DNA of 64,000 bases, taken from Adineta ricciae. Lineage: Eukaryota > Rotifera > Eurotatoria > Adinetida > Adinetidae. Made by a program: the position numbers and the translations under genes. The DNA is taken from the NCBI GenBank assembly GCA_905250025.1, contig CAJNOJ010000054.1, forward strand, positions 1 through 64,000, in the 5' to 3' direction. Positions 30,784 to 44,600 of the stretch are shown here, piece by piece (the first letter of the stretch is position 1; every line of letters begins with the position of its first letter). The notes under the pieces were generated by a model. It worked only from the letters and a program-made list of their open reading frames with translations. It did no database searches and was not told the origin of the DNA.

Positions 30784-33129
30784 TTCTCCTAAAGTTCAAA
30801 AAACATCGGTTGTTAAAAACGACGATGAAGAAGAAGAATTCAATTAGATTGTCGCTCGACCGATGACTATTTATTTAAGGAATTGCCTATTAATTTTGAT
30901 TGGAAAAGATCGATGTTTTCATTAGCGATTTGTCTCGTTTTCAAAAAGAAAAAAAAACCGTGTTGATATTCCCTGGCGGAAATTAGAGTTGCTCATAGGG
31001 ACTCTTATTTCTGACTTGAGACTATAATTTCACGCAGGAAATATCCGAGGTTATCTAAGCGAATACGATTCGACAGAAGGAGAAAGAAAAACCTAAAAAT
31101 TAAAAGTTTAATTAAAAGCAGAAATTCGGTAAAAATCCATTTGGATCAAGTAGGAGACTGAACATGAGGGAGAAAACGAAGAAATAGAAAATGATTTCTT
31201 TTCTATTGATTGTCAAATATAAAAGAATCGAACTAATGAAACAATCAAGAGTACTTGTTTATTGAAGTATTCTTTAAATATAAGCAATAATTTCATCATT
31301 TCTAGTCCAGAGATCATCGCATTGAGAAAAATCTTTCGCTAATCGATCATGTCTTCAGTGCAGAAGAACAATCTTTAGATAAGAGAGAAGAATTTCTCGC
31401 TGGATAACTTACGTGTCGAGTTGTACGACATTGATTAGTGTTATGATTATGATTATTAGATTTATTGTCGAATAATATCTCGATGAAGCATTCATATTAT
31501 TCTAAACATAAGTTACACAATGCAAAATATAAATTGGTCGATTTCAATAGCTTGAAAAACGAAGCTTAGGGTGTTGACATAAGGTCAAAATGATTGGGAA
31601 ATGAAGATATACGAATAGATATAGAGCAGTATTCGGAAGACTCGCTGTCGAGCTGTTAATAAATGCATGGCATCGTTCGTCAGTAAAGAAAAATGTCGTC
31701 TTTCTGTCTTATCCTTATGTTTTTTGCCAAGTTTTTCTTTCTCTCTGTCTTCTTATCTTTGTTCTTCTCATTATATTCTTTTTGGATTTAGAGCGAAGAA
31801 GAAAAACTCGTAGAAGGCAAAGAAGAATATTGAGCATGTGTCATTTGAAGATAAAAGAAGAAAAAAGAAACGGACGAGTTTTCTTGTTGACATTTTGTCT
31901 GCAAATACGATTGAATTATCTCGGAGAGGATATTGATGTTTTCGTAGTCCTACATAATAACCAGATATCGATAGATTTCTTCTTATTTCGCTTACAGATC
32001 TTATGTAAACTATGGCGAATCTTCTTGATGTATATATTAATAGATCTAACGGTATGTTTGCATTCGTGCATGAAAGATACTCTCTGGAGAGAAGTTCTTT
32101 GTATAACTTTTAACCTTGAAATGTCGATGAATGACACGAACCGTTTTTTGTTTAATTAATTTATTAACACTTATTATCTGATGGCAAGAGGATTTGCTTT
32201 CACTCCAGTTTATTCGTCGAGTTCGATCAATCGCCATTTACGTACGAAAGACAATCGACACTGATGAATGTCAACAGTTGATTAGAAATAAATAAAAGGA
32301 AAAATCTAACAACATACGACTTAGTTTTCTCAATCTCTTCAAGTATATGTCATCGAAACAAACAATGATCATTCTGCTACTTTGTCCTTTCTGTTTCATC
32401 GAAATCGATGCCAGACGGAAGTTATTACCGCATGATATTATCAACAACATTCTACGCACAAACAATAATCCTCTTCGAATAATTGACTCAATCGCTTCCT
32501 ATCGTCGGTTTGTCCTTTTTTTTTCTCTTTCTCTATGTTCTTTGAATCCTACTGGAATCTCGATTAATATATTTAGCTTTCTTTCTTTATTTTTTTTTCT
32601 CTCTCTCTCTCTCTCTCTCGAAACTGATAGTAGATGAGTATATATTTATGATAGAACATGACAGTATTTTGACTATACATTGAGTAGTCCTATTATGTGA
32701 TTAGTTGATGGAGTATATACATAAAGAAATTGACAGAGCGAAAACGACGGGCAAAAAAGAACTAGACTACCAATGTCGAGAAAAACAGCATTGACAAATG
32801 AATGCAAAGATAATATCAGTAGATTAACATAACTGAGTTATGCGTATTTTCCTTCGATCAGAACTTGCTAAGGAGATTATTGACGACGAAAATGCAATCT
32901 TCGTCTCAATTGAGTTAATTTAGTTGTTCAAAGAAAAAAACCGAGAAGATAAAAGTATATATTATCTCGTAAAGATAGTTATTACGATAACGAGATGATA
33001 TAGCGGAAAAGCTAGTTGATATTTTTATTTGAGATTTTATTATGGTTGAATAACTTTGTTTGGTCATTCTATGAGGTTAAATCAAGAATAGAACACGTAC
33101 AAAAGAAAAAGAACGTTGAGAACAAACAA
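30784..33129. other. Intergenic, no gene recognised
   Basis: About 2.3 kb of AT-rich DNA. Frames such as 31782-32159 (plus) and 32347-32637 (plus) lack domains and run through homopurine or TC repeats. A TC microsatellite occupies about 32599-32619. No RNA gene or mobile element seen. Confidence 0.45.
32599..32619. repeat. TC dinucleotide microsatellite
   Basis: About ten TC units following a T run, inside non-coding DNA. Confidence 0.85.
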
Positions 33130-33940
33130 TTAGTTTTGCATTCGGAGAGTTGCGATTAGTGAGAGTAAGTGCAACGCCGGACCAAGTTTCATTTTGAAGA
33201 CACGAATTAAATGGTCTTCGGTTAACAGTGGAAGAGTTCGACCATCGATTTTCTGCTGAACGAATTTCTAAGAAAAAGATTCAAAATCAAAAAATCAAAA
33301 GTAAGAAAGCATTCAATTCACTCGAGCGATATTTTTGTCTGGAAAATGTTTTTCAATGAATCGACTCACATCACTGACAGACCAATTGTTTAGTGATGAG
33401 GTCGACGAGTTCATTGCCATTGAAGTCGCTAAATGCTCACGTGTCACCTGAATCTTGGGTTCGAATGACGATATACTCGCGTGAGTCAGTGTCGCGTTGA
33501 TTGGTAATGATAACAAACGTTGCGAATTACATTCCGATTGCACGTACGAAATTTTCGGAACAGAAACTCTCTGTTGAGAATGTGCTGATGGTATGACAGG
33601 TGGCAATATACTAACGACATTACTTTTCATATCCATAGGCCTATACAAAACAAATTCACGATATCTTTAGTTGTTGTTTTTTTGCTTTGACATACTCTTC
33701 TTTGATGTTATCTACCTGGACGGATGCGTTCGAGGGAGTTGCCAGAGGATTCGACTTGACTAAAGTTTGAAGCCATAAACGATATTGCTCGTAATCTCTT
33801 CCGCCACTTTGATAGAATCGTTTGAAAGTACTAATTGATCCCGCGACATCGCGGACCGTTGTCGACTTCATTCGTCGACTTGTGACACGTAAGCGACGAA
33901 CGGGTTTTATTGTTTGTCCAGTGTTATGCTCGTTATTCAT
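33130..33940 (-). CDS. SAM-domain protein, Polycomb/SAMD-like
   Basis: Three exons (33940-33696, 33640-33322, 33267-33130) give 233 aa with in-phase GT-AG introns. The C-terminus is a SAM domain (about residues 172-230) with NNWSVSDVSRFIEKHF, IDGRTLPLLTEDHL and KMKLGPALHLL. The LLTEDHL and KLGPAL blocks resemble SAM domains of chromatin proteins (polyhomeotic, SCM, L3MBTL and SAMD7/11). The rest is basic and apparently disordered. Splicing creates IKEEP across the first junction, matching the SUMO-acceptor consensus. No MBT or FCS finger is visible. The ATG at 33940 is the first in frame; the frame stays open a little upstream, so an earlier exon is possible. Probable nuclear, polymer-forming adaptor, by inference from the SAM type. 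Confidence 0.8.
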
Positions 33941-35635
33941 GCTTTCACAATCGAATTCGATCCAGAATAGCTTTTCGAAATCAAACCGACGAAAAATAAT
34001 GTGTTCGCTCACAAATTTCTTTGATGTTCTTATTATTTATGGCAATCTTTATGTATTCTTTTAAACGATCGCTACGCATGATGTAGCAAACATCATAAGT
34101 GTGATCACAAAATCATATAGATGGTCTTGCTTGAATGACTTCCATTTTGTTAGTTTCATTTTTTTCTCTATATCGAGAATGAATTTACATCTATAAAAAT
34201 GAGTAATGAAAACGAAAATAACTAGACGTATACATCTTGATATGAAGTCATTAGAAAAAAAAAAGCCAAAGACGAAGAATGCAGAGAAATTCTTTCGAGG
34301 AAAAGGAGAAGAATACATTAATCAATTAAGATCTACGTTGGGTGTGAGAAATTAATGAAAGGACTGAGCATTTCCATATTTATTGAATAAATTTATCGAG
34401 AAAAACGAAACACGCGAGCAATAGATTACAAAAATAAACTAGACGAGAGGATGATCGATGTCTTCGTCTCGACAATTTCTTCCCAAAAGATATTTACGGA
34501 GATCGGTATCATAATTTTGTGAAAAGAACCCATATGTTCGTGTTTTTGTTTAATCAATTATACTTGACCGATTCCGATGACAGATTGTTGTTATTGTCAA
34601 CATCGTTAACAACTCATAAAACGAATAAATAAGCCGATTACATCGTTATTTTATATCTCTTCTAATAGAATTTCATTCGAACTTGGTATTAACCAGATCG
34701 AGATGTTTTCATCGATATTTTTGACATTTAATCAAAATGATCTGCCCAATATAGAATCTCTTAATTGTTATAAACATTTGTATGCTTGAGAAATGATTAA
34801 AGAATCTCAGCAGGAAACATTTGACATATGTTCGAGAAAGTCACATCACACGACGTCAATGTATCTGCATTGCTAATTAAAGAATTTACTGAAAAAGACA
34901 AACCAAGTTCGACTAACCATCAATGTATGACATACGATCGAAGGTGAATACTTCAAATCACCATACAGCCTGTGACAATGCCGATGAACTCAATTAGAGA
35001 TTGGGATATGGTACATTACCATTGATGACATTTTTTGAGGTTATGAAAGAGTGGAAATCGAAAAAAAACTCATCATCCGAAATGTTTCGCGTTGCGAATA
35101 TGAAATGAAAACCCTGAAAACTGATCGTGCGTATCATTTTCCTACCTTCTTCTCTCTCGTACATACACTCAATGAATCTCCCGAAAGAAACAGCAACGAT
35201 CGAATCAAGGAAAAACTCTTCTCATCATTCTACTAGTACCTCAAGCACCAAGACAACTTCTTCACCTGCTAAGTTACATGAGACTTCTTTGCAGAATATC
35301 CGACAGTCCAAGTTCGCTCGATAGATGTCGTTGATAATCACTCTCGAATATCTTTGACTTTCGTGAAGTTAATTCGACTAAAATCGATATCGTAGTACAA
35401 ATTTCATATGAATTTCGATAGTTTTCTCGTGTCGAATTCGCTAGTCAGATGTCTACACTCGTAGAATTCAATTGGATTGGTACATTCCAATGAATCATCA
35501 TTTGCACAATAAAGAAGTGGAAATAAGTTATTTCTTTTTTTTTTACGAAATTGTTGTGCGACTTTCCATCAAAACTTTTTTCTTTCAGATTATTAATTAG
35601 TTGCATAGTATCTATTCATTAGATTGCGACATTTT
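33941..35635. other. Intergenic upstream of BIRC6 and the SAM gene
   Basis: Divergent upstream region of about 1.7 kb. Short frames (34061-34318 minus, 35051-35324 plus) have no recognisable domain. A strong pyrimidine tract ending in CAG at 35587-35588 lies 47 bases before the BIRC6 ATG and fits a 5' UTR or trans-splice acceptor. Confidence 0.45.
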
Positions 35636-38600
35636 ATGGCAACAGAGACTTCAGCAGATGAAAATGTCTCTCTTGTTGATCAAAATCTACGTTCAGTCGT
35701 CTATAATCCATCGTTAAATTCTTTAATTTATCTCAATGATAAACAAGAAATCATTGTTCGTAGTGCTGATCAACTCTCCACATTATTTCATCGAACATTA
35801 CCGATAAACAACACCACTGAATCCTATGAAATCATTCCTTGTCATGATAAATTTCTTTTCTTAACATCTACCCATATTTATGCCCGACAATTATATCAAG
35901 GTTTATATTTTCTCGATTCAATTTTATCTTCAATCAATGATGAAAACTGTTGTGTTTTAATCGAATTAACTTATGGTGATGCACAATTGTTCTTACAATT
36001 ATTAACAACGTTAGATTTAACATCATTGACACATATCGCGGAATTTCATGATTTACTGAAAAATAAATTTGATGAACATCAATCATCGTCTTTGTGGAAT
36101 GTCATACAGTTCTCCTATGATTGTCTCAATGCGATAAAGATCTGCTTTGACATTCTTCGTTTACATAAACAACATATTCAACAAAATCAAAGCACTCTTT
36201 CGCCACTGCCAGGCATTGTTGTCGTTGGCCTTTTACTTGATTATTTAACACGATATTATCATCATAAGAAGTCATTGGTTACGCCGGCCGATGAACAGAT
36301 CGGTTCAACAATCGACCCACCATCGTCAACGTCAACAACAACATCGAATAGTACTTTGTTTAATACAAATAATCGAAGTACACGGGAACGTTTGATGTTC
36401 AGTGAAGCAACACGTTATAGAACATTTACATTATGGCCACACTCAGCCTATCAATGGTTAACACCGGTACGTTCGATTCTCTTTCTTCGCGTTCAATTTC
36501 ACAATGTTTTTATTTTCGTAGGAAAATATGGCCAAAGCTGGGTTTTACTACTCTCCACTGAAAGATAATGACGATCGTGCACTGTGCTTTGCTTGTACTG
36601 TAACACTTGTATGCTGGGAATCATCAGATTCTCCATGGACAGAACATGGTCGACATTCTCCGAACTGTCCATTTATCAAAGGAGATTTTACCGAAAATGT
36701 TCCACTACGTACGACATGTGCGATTCAACCGGGAAAGAAAATCTTCTCCAACCAACAACAGCAAAATTGGTTAATCAGATCCAATGAATTAATATCCAAT
36801 GAACACGTTATACTCTTTTTAAACGCAGAATGGGTCATTCGTTCCGTTGATATTACTAATGTCATTCACATCAAAACAACATTAGCATTGAAAAGTCTGG
36901 TTGATCAATTAACAACTGATACCAATCAGGAAGATAATTCCCAAATACAGAATCCAAGTTCGACGATCTTCATCGAACATTTCGATCGATCGTCAACACG
37001 ACGATATTTGAATTCAACGTTAGTTCCCTTAGCTTTGACCATGTATCCATCATCACTAAGCCATGAAAATGAGAATTCCATCATTTTCTCATTTGTTCAC
37101 ATCCTCGAAACAGGAAAATGTCTTTTCTTGACAACAACCACCAGCAATCAATATGATAACATGATATCATCACGTGCATCAACAGTTACAAATAGTCCAC
37201 ATCATGACCAATCGACCGAACCGAATGTAACCGAAACGACTAAATCCGGAACGAATAATAAATACGATTATTTAATTGAATTCTCGAATTTCAAACAAAC
37301 ACCCAAACAAGCGTTTCTGTTTCATTTAACTAAAAGTAAAATGTTGTTATTAATCAATACAACGGAATGTCTTCATAGTTATGGCATCGAATTCGAACAG
37401 ATGAATTTAACTTCAAAAATACTTTTCTATCATTGTGTTCATCAATCATCTACGAATGACATGGAGATCGATTCGATCAATCCAATTGTATTCGATGAAG
37501 ATGAAACAATGAACGCTGATGGCCATTCGATATTGAGTAATGAAGAAGACAATTTCGAATATGAACCTGAGGGTCGCGAAGAAAAGGAAGATGAAGAAGA
37601 GGAAAATGAAAATTATGACGAAGAATACGGAAAGAAGAAAGCAACGAAACGAAAACGATTATTAATTTGCTTAAAATCTGGCCAACTGATTTTCTATGAT
37701 ATTCATTCAACACTGAACACGGAAAATCATTCGGAAGGGAATGCAGTTGGAATTCTTGCTGATCAACAAGTCACTGGTCATGTCAACAAGTGTGTACATG
37801 TCAGAGGAACAGAATTTATCTATGTATGGACCAACGATCTTGGCGTGAAAAAGGTAAAAAGGATAATTTTCTCGGAAAAACAATTTCAATTCTTTCTTTT
37901 AGCTCAATATTCGCGATTTATTCTCATCATATTTCATTCATTTGCAATCAGATGATCAAACCATGACTTCTCCAATGAATTCATCTCAGCCGAAACTCTC
38001 GTCGGATGAGCAAACGACTAACTCCTATTCTACATCAACTCTTCGATCGCTTCTAGCCTTCACTTCATTTGATTCATCACTAGCAACGTATTTCTTCGCC
38101 CATGTCAATTCTTCTTTTTGGATCGACACTTTGGACACACCGAAGACAAATGTCGAACGACACACATGGCGTTTACAACAACCGAACATCACTCAACCCC
38201 AACAACAAACATTGGCAGCATCGAACCAACCAGTCATTCCTGCTATACATATTTTCGATCTACAAACAGCTACACCATGTATTCTACATACAATCGAATT
38301 TCGCTATACACTCAATCGACAACATCTGCATAAAAAGAATCTGTTTGTCACACTTTATCGTGCTTCGAAAAATCAAAACGATGTCGATCAAAAAGTAGAA
38401 TTCAATCAACTGGATTCGTCGTTGAATTATTCAAATGAAGATATTCTTGCCGGTCCATATTCATTGATTGATTACCTCGAATCACCTACACATGATAAAG
38501 GTCTCATTCAGTTATGTTCCTATGATCTATTAACACATAAATCCAAACATTTTCGTCTTGTTCTCCAATCGAAATCTTCATCACTATCCACTCAATTAAA

Positions 38601-41600
38601 TCTTTTCCCGATCGAAATCATTTCCATCACACTTCGATCGACGAAACATCAAAGCCGCTTGTTACGTCTATATGAATCGTCAACCATCAACAGTTTGATT
38701 TCAACCATTTTGACTACCACAAATGAGAAGAAAATTCTCTATGCATTGAATTTGTTAATATCGATTATTTATACAACAAATGATTTGAGTAAATTAAATC
38801 AAATGAGAAGTGCAATTTTGAACGAAACACTTTTACAACGAACATTGACCAACGCAACACGAACGATTGCGAAACGTATGGCAACGTTGATTATGATGTT
38901 AATTAAAACCGATCAAGACATGGAGAAATTTATTGACAACTTTTTGAATCTATTTCCAATGAACGATCAATGTCTACTAGGATTTAAATCTTCATCAGCA
39001 TTGAAATGGTTTTTTGTTATCATTGGACAATGGATGAAGGTGTACCAATTTCAAATTGGAACAAAATTATTACAATGGTTATTGCAGTTGGCGGATATTA
39101 TACAAAATACAGACACAATGCAGAGACAAACATTGAGAAATAAGTAAGAATTAAAAGAACGAATGAAATCACGTGTTTTGAACTTGATTTGTTCTAGATT
39201 TGGATTCTATTCCGATCCATTTGATGCTCATTTGTTCGATGTTGATCTGGCGACATTGATCGAATGTAGTCTTCGTCAACGTAATACGACCACTTCGTGT
39301 TCATCATCTTCAAATTCAACAAATCCGTCACAATCATCACGTCCACCTGGTATGAGTGATAATTCTTACGATCCGCGTATATATTCTCGTTACGGTACAA
39401 CGGGCTTACCTGTGATACCAACTGATCCGGAATCATTATATTCATCGTCAAATATTCAGTACGTTCTATCAAAACTTTTACCAAATTCGTTATCATCATC
39501 GAATGTTTATCTCAAACCAATACCCGGTCTCTTTGAAATCACTCCATTGAACTATACAGTTCACTCATCAGCTGAAGGAACTCGTCTCGAACGTGTTGAT
39601 ATAACACATCTATTAACTTTACGTACATACGAAGCAAGCAATGTTCCTCCTTCGACAAACGTCGCTTTCGGTACTGGTTCGCACCATCTCTATCATCCAA
39701 CAACGTCAAGTTCGATTCCTCCACCTCCACTTCCTCCGGCTATCTCAACATTCAATTCTACTAGTACATTTCCATTTTCGTTTCCAACTCCGAACATCAA
39801 TACGTATTACGACACACTCTATATGTTACCGTCGACGACAAATACAACGACAAGTTCGACAACGGTGAATGATCCAACATCAACAAATGTTTCGTCATTT
39901 CCGATAACAACGACGAGTGCTGCTTCGATGGATATTCCGCTAACGGGAAATCTAATCGCACCACCATGGTTGCCACATTTGGCATTGAAATTCAAAGATA
40001 AACAAGGTTTACAAAAAGAAAAATTAAAACTAATTGCGAAGAAAAACAAAGCTGCTGCAGCTCAATCATCGATGTTAAAAAAGAATTCGGCGTTATTTAA
40101 CGATCTCATTCCTTCCAAATCACCTTCATCTTCATCATCAACAACGACAGTGCAAAATCCAACAACCAACGCAACCAACACCAATTCATCCACGAATAAA
40201 CCTCGTGCCGATGACGAGACTAACAATCTCGATCATCAATCATCATCCAATCCGACAACAACGGCAACATTAGACGAAATTCTAAACCAAATATCCAACA
40301 ATCTTCTCCATGGTCATTACTTACCATTATATCAATTCGTCATCGATCGTCTATCAGGCGGTGGTCGAAGTCACTTCGTATTAGATTTTGGTCAGCAAGT
40401 GACACTGACAGATATATTAATTCCATCGTGTCAAGAATTGGCTTCGTTAAGTTTAGATTTTTGGACACATGGTGAACATATCGACTGTCAACGCTTATTT
40501 TCTTCGACATATATTTCAACTCAACCATTCTTTCTACATGATTTACAACCCGCGATTACTGCTCGATATATTCGTATAACGTTAATTGGTCAATCGAACA
40601 TTTCTGTCTCATCCATTCGTTTACCAGTTGGATACTTCTTTGGTTATCCGTATATGTTGAATAACGATGAGAATACTAATGAAAATACGACAAATTTTCA
40701 TGAAAAATATCAAGTGAAGTTGCAAGTGATCGAAGGAATTTATGAAACTTTGATATCAAACTATGCACTATGTCGACAGAAATTATTCAACCTATTATCA
40801 ACACCGGATAACCTTGAGAAGAGTTTTATTGAGAAGATCTATCGCGAATGCATTCAATTACAAATCCAAATCAATCACGCAAAAAGACAAATTCATCAAT
40901 GTAAACAAATTCTTAAACTTGAAACAAACACAACCAATTCTCGTCAACCAACCAGCGATTACTTGAGATTATTAGCTGATTTACTAACAAATGAACTGAC
41001 ATCACTATCAGGCATTATTCAACAATCAGAAAAGTAAATCTCGACAGAAATCTAATAATAGGACATATGATTTGTTTTTAGCTCTTCATCATCGTTCATT
41101 TCATTGAATCAAGCATTGCAAATCTTCGACACATTTGCTATTCGTCATGTGCAGATTGTTGATATGCCTAAACGTCTGTTACAACTATGTTCGTATCATT
41201 CCTGGTGGCCGGAATTTGTGAAAGAATGTTTTCAACGTTATTTTCTTTCGAATGAAAGTTTAACTTTCGATCAACAACAATCTTTATTCATTAATCTTGT
41301 GGATCTATGTGAACAAACACTTTTAACCGTCAATTCACCGACGGATTCTATGATTTTCTACAATCGTCTATTAGCTATCGAATATCTAAATAATATTTAC
41401 AATTTATTATTAAATACAAAGAAAAATCATAAATCTATCGAATGGTTGTTATTGTTTATCTATCGTTTATCGGAAAAGAATCTTTTTCCTTATTATTACG
41501 AACAAACTAACAAGAAAAGTCATTTTTCGCAATTGATTTCCAAACATTGGCAATTTCTTCATACATCTTCGATCATCCCAAGTCCACGTTTAATCAATCC

Positions 41601-44600
41601 TGCAACGAACTATCGTCGCAAACTGCGCAAAGAAACTTTATTGAAAAAACCGATGAAATCCTCTTCGACAACTCTCTCAACACCCATTCCGTCCTCTTCT
41701 TCTTCGTCAATCATCATCTCCCAATCAAATTCAATCGATTATTTCTGTCATCGTTCGTTAGTTTTAAACGTTTGTCAATATCTCCTCGAGATTCTAATTC
41801 AGAATGAAAATCTATCTAATGAATTATTCATTCTGATCTGCAAATCTTTATCGGATATTAATCGATCGTGTAAACCATTGATTCTGCTGAACGAATATAC
41901 AACAAAAGAGAATTTAATCAAATTAATCTTCGCAAACCAACAAGTTTGGATGAAACATGCTCTGATTTACTTCTTAATCGATTCGATCGATAATGAAATC
42001 TATTTGCCCAACGAAGTTTATGAACACGAACGAGAAGAAGAGGAAGACATCGAAGTGGATAATGAAGAAGAAGAGTGGACCAAGAAAAAACACTTTCCGG
42101 CATTCAAAAAATCGAAAAAGAAACTCACTTCCGTCGATCAAGATCTTCTCTATCCAACCACCGATGAATTTCTGTACTTACTAACCCAGTCTTCATCGTT
42201 TCAACAATCGGCAAGTTCATCTCAACAGCAAAATGCACTATCTAATGCGAATTACGAGATTATACCTTTCTCCATCGACAATCGCCTCGATGGAAACATT
42301 CAGATCATCTTCGATTTGTTTACCATTAATCAATCTTATAAAATTCAAAAGTTATTAAACAAAAATCTTTATCGAACAAACCAAAATTCATTTGAATATG
42401 ATTTACACATGGAGAATTCAGTGGAAAATGCGCTCGAACCGAAGAAATTCTTCAGTGAATCAACAATTGATTTGTTAAACGAAATTTTCCAGACGATGTT
42501 ACGCGAACTGATTGCAAAACAAGACAAATTCTCTTACGAAGTCTTCGACAACATCGAACATTTACTTTCGTCGTATTTAATGATTTCTTTAGCGAATTAT
42601 TCGAAAAATTTTCATCAAAAACCAACGGAAAGTGTTCACGGAAATCAACCACCGATCAATGTTCATTTAAAACCACTATTTCTCATGTCAATCGAAACAT
42701 TGAACCAATTTCTAACCTTCATTTATAAATCTTCATTAGTAACCATCCGTTTATGGCATCATTTATTTTCTTTACTCTACTACTCAAGTACAAACATTCA
42801 ATTAGCAAATCAAATGAAACAGAATTGGTTCTGTGGTGATATCGAGAATAGCCTATTCGCTCAAATTTGGTTGAAATTCATTCAAACCACACGCGAAATG
42901 ATCGATGAGAGTACTATTGATGTGATCATCAACTATTTCGAACGATTGTTCATGTGTGACGCTGAACAACAGAATAATTCCGAACAGATCAAATCAAGTA
43001 AACGAACAGCGACGTCGGATGAACTCGATCCTCCGGAAGAAAGTTCCTCTCCAACGAAGGTCAATCGTCCTTACTTAAATACCCTGCTTTCACTTCTAAA
43101 TCGGCTGATTCTCGATGGTTTTCACGGCCCGTTGAATTGCCATTTGAAGTTTTTGACTTATCTCTTCAAACAAAACTTTTCTCAAGCCACACCATCAATT
43201 CGGTTGACGCTCTGCCGGAATATTATCGATTATGTTTGGTCATTCTGTTATTCCTACTCACCACTTTCGTTTACATTGACAGACATTCATCCGTTGATAT
43301 GTTTTCTCAATTACGATCGACTTCACCATCATCGACAAAGTTCTTCAACAGCAAATCCAGTTGTTCCATCGACAGCATCGACATCTCCGTTGAACAAATG
43401 GGGTATTGTGAATACAGTGAATAAATTATCCATACAAAATAATCAAGCGTCACAAACGACGAATGAACCGATGTCAACAAATGCCAATGCGAATGCAACT
43501 ACGAAAATCACGCCGGTTCGTCGACAAAGTAATCTTCGTGATATTTGCGTTCGACAGATGATCTTATTAATAACTAAATTGATGGAAAATACTAGTGGAT
43601 CAGTCGATCAACAACGTAAACGTTTCAAATTCGAACAGGATGATCAGAAAGGATCATTGGATGCACTTGTCGATGAAGAATTCGAAGATATGCTCGAAGC
43701 GAACTATATCGAAAAGCTTCTCTCCATTCTTTCAACTTGCCATTCAGCATTAGATTCTTCGCCATCGATACCAATCAATTCTTCCAGTAAATTTCTCGCT
43801 GCATCCATCAATTCAACAACTAATCATCCATCTTTCATCCATACAACAATCCGATTAAGTCTTAATGATCTACTTTCCGTTGGCGATAGTATTTATTATT
43901 GTTTATCATCATTTTTATCCCAACCGAACTACCTTCTACCCATTCTTTGTCATTATCTGTCAACCAAACCTCTTCTCTCATCACCATTATTATTATTTAT
44001 TATCTATTCATTACACAATCCACAAAATCTCGATGAAAGTCTCAAGCAGTACGAATTCTTGAACTTATTAGTGAATAATTTCATTTCATTTTCAACGCAC
44101 CTATCAAACCAAGCCCAAATTCCGTCGATCCAACGTATTTACGACCAACGACAATCCTTGAATACAAATCAAATGGATATTGGTTCAACAAACCTCGCTC
44201 CACAATGTCAAATCACCTGTTCAAATCCAAATGCTACATCACCGGAAATCTTAATCCAAGCGAATAATAATCACCAAAACACTCTTCCATCATCATCACG
44301 TCGCCTTCGTTCGCCACCTTGGTCTTACACATTCTCTCCCACAGAACAACGTTGTACCTTAACAGTTCATTTTCCCTACTCGATTATTTTGAAATCGATT
44401 CAAATCATCACATTTTCTCAACTATCGGTAAATCACTATACCATCATTGATCATCTACATACGAACTTAAGTCAATGTCCATCATCAATTACATGTGAAA
44501 TCTCATCTGATGGTTACTATTTCATTCCGTGTGCATACCTTCTCAACACTCAAGGTCAACAAGTAATCAATTTATCCATCACAAAACAAATTGATATCGT

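Noticed and set aside
31782-32159. 125-codon plus-strand frame
   Set aside because: No known motif and it begins in a homopurine tract; an overlapping minus-strand frame is equally long, suggesting chance.
39194-40528. Several antisense frames inside BIRC6 exon 4
   Set aside because: They mirror Ser/Thr-rich coding sequence on the plus strand and have no independent support.
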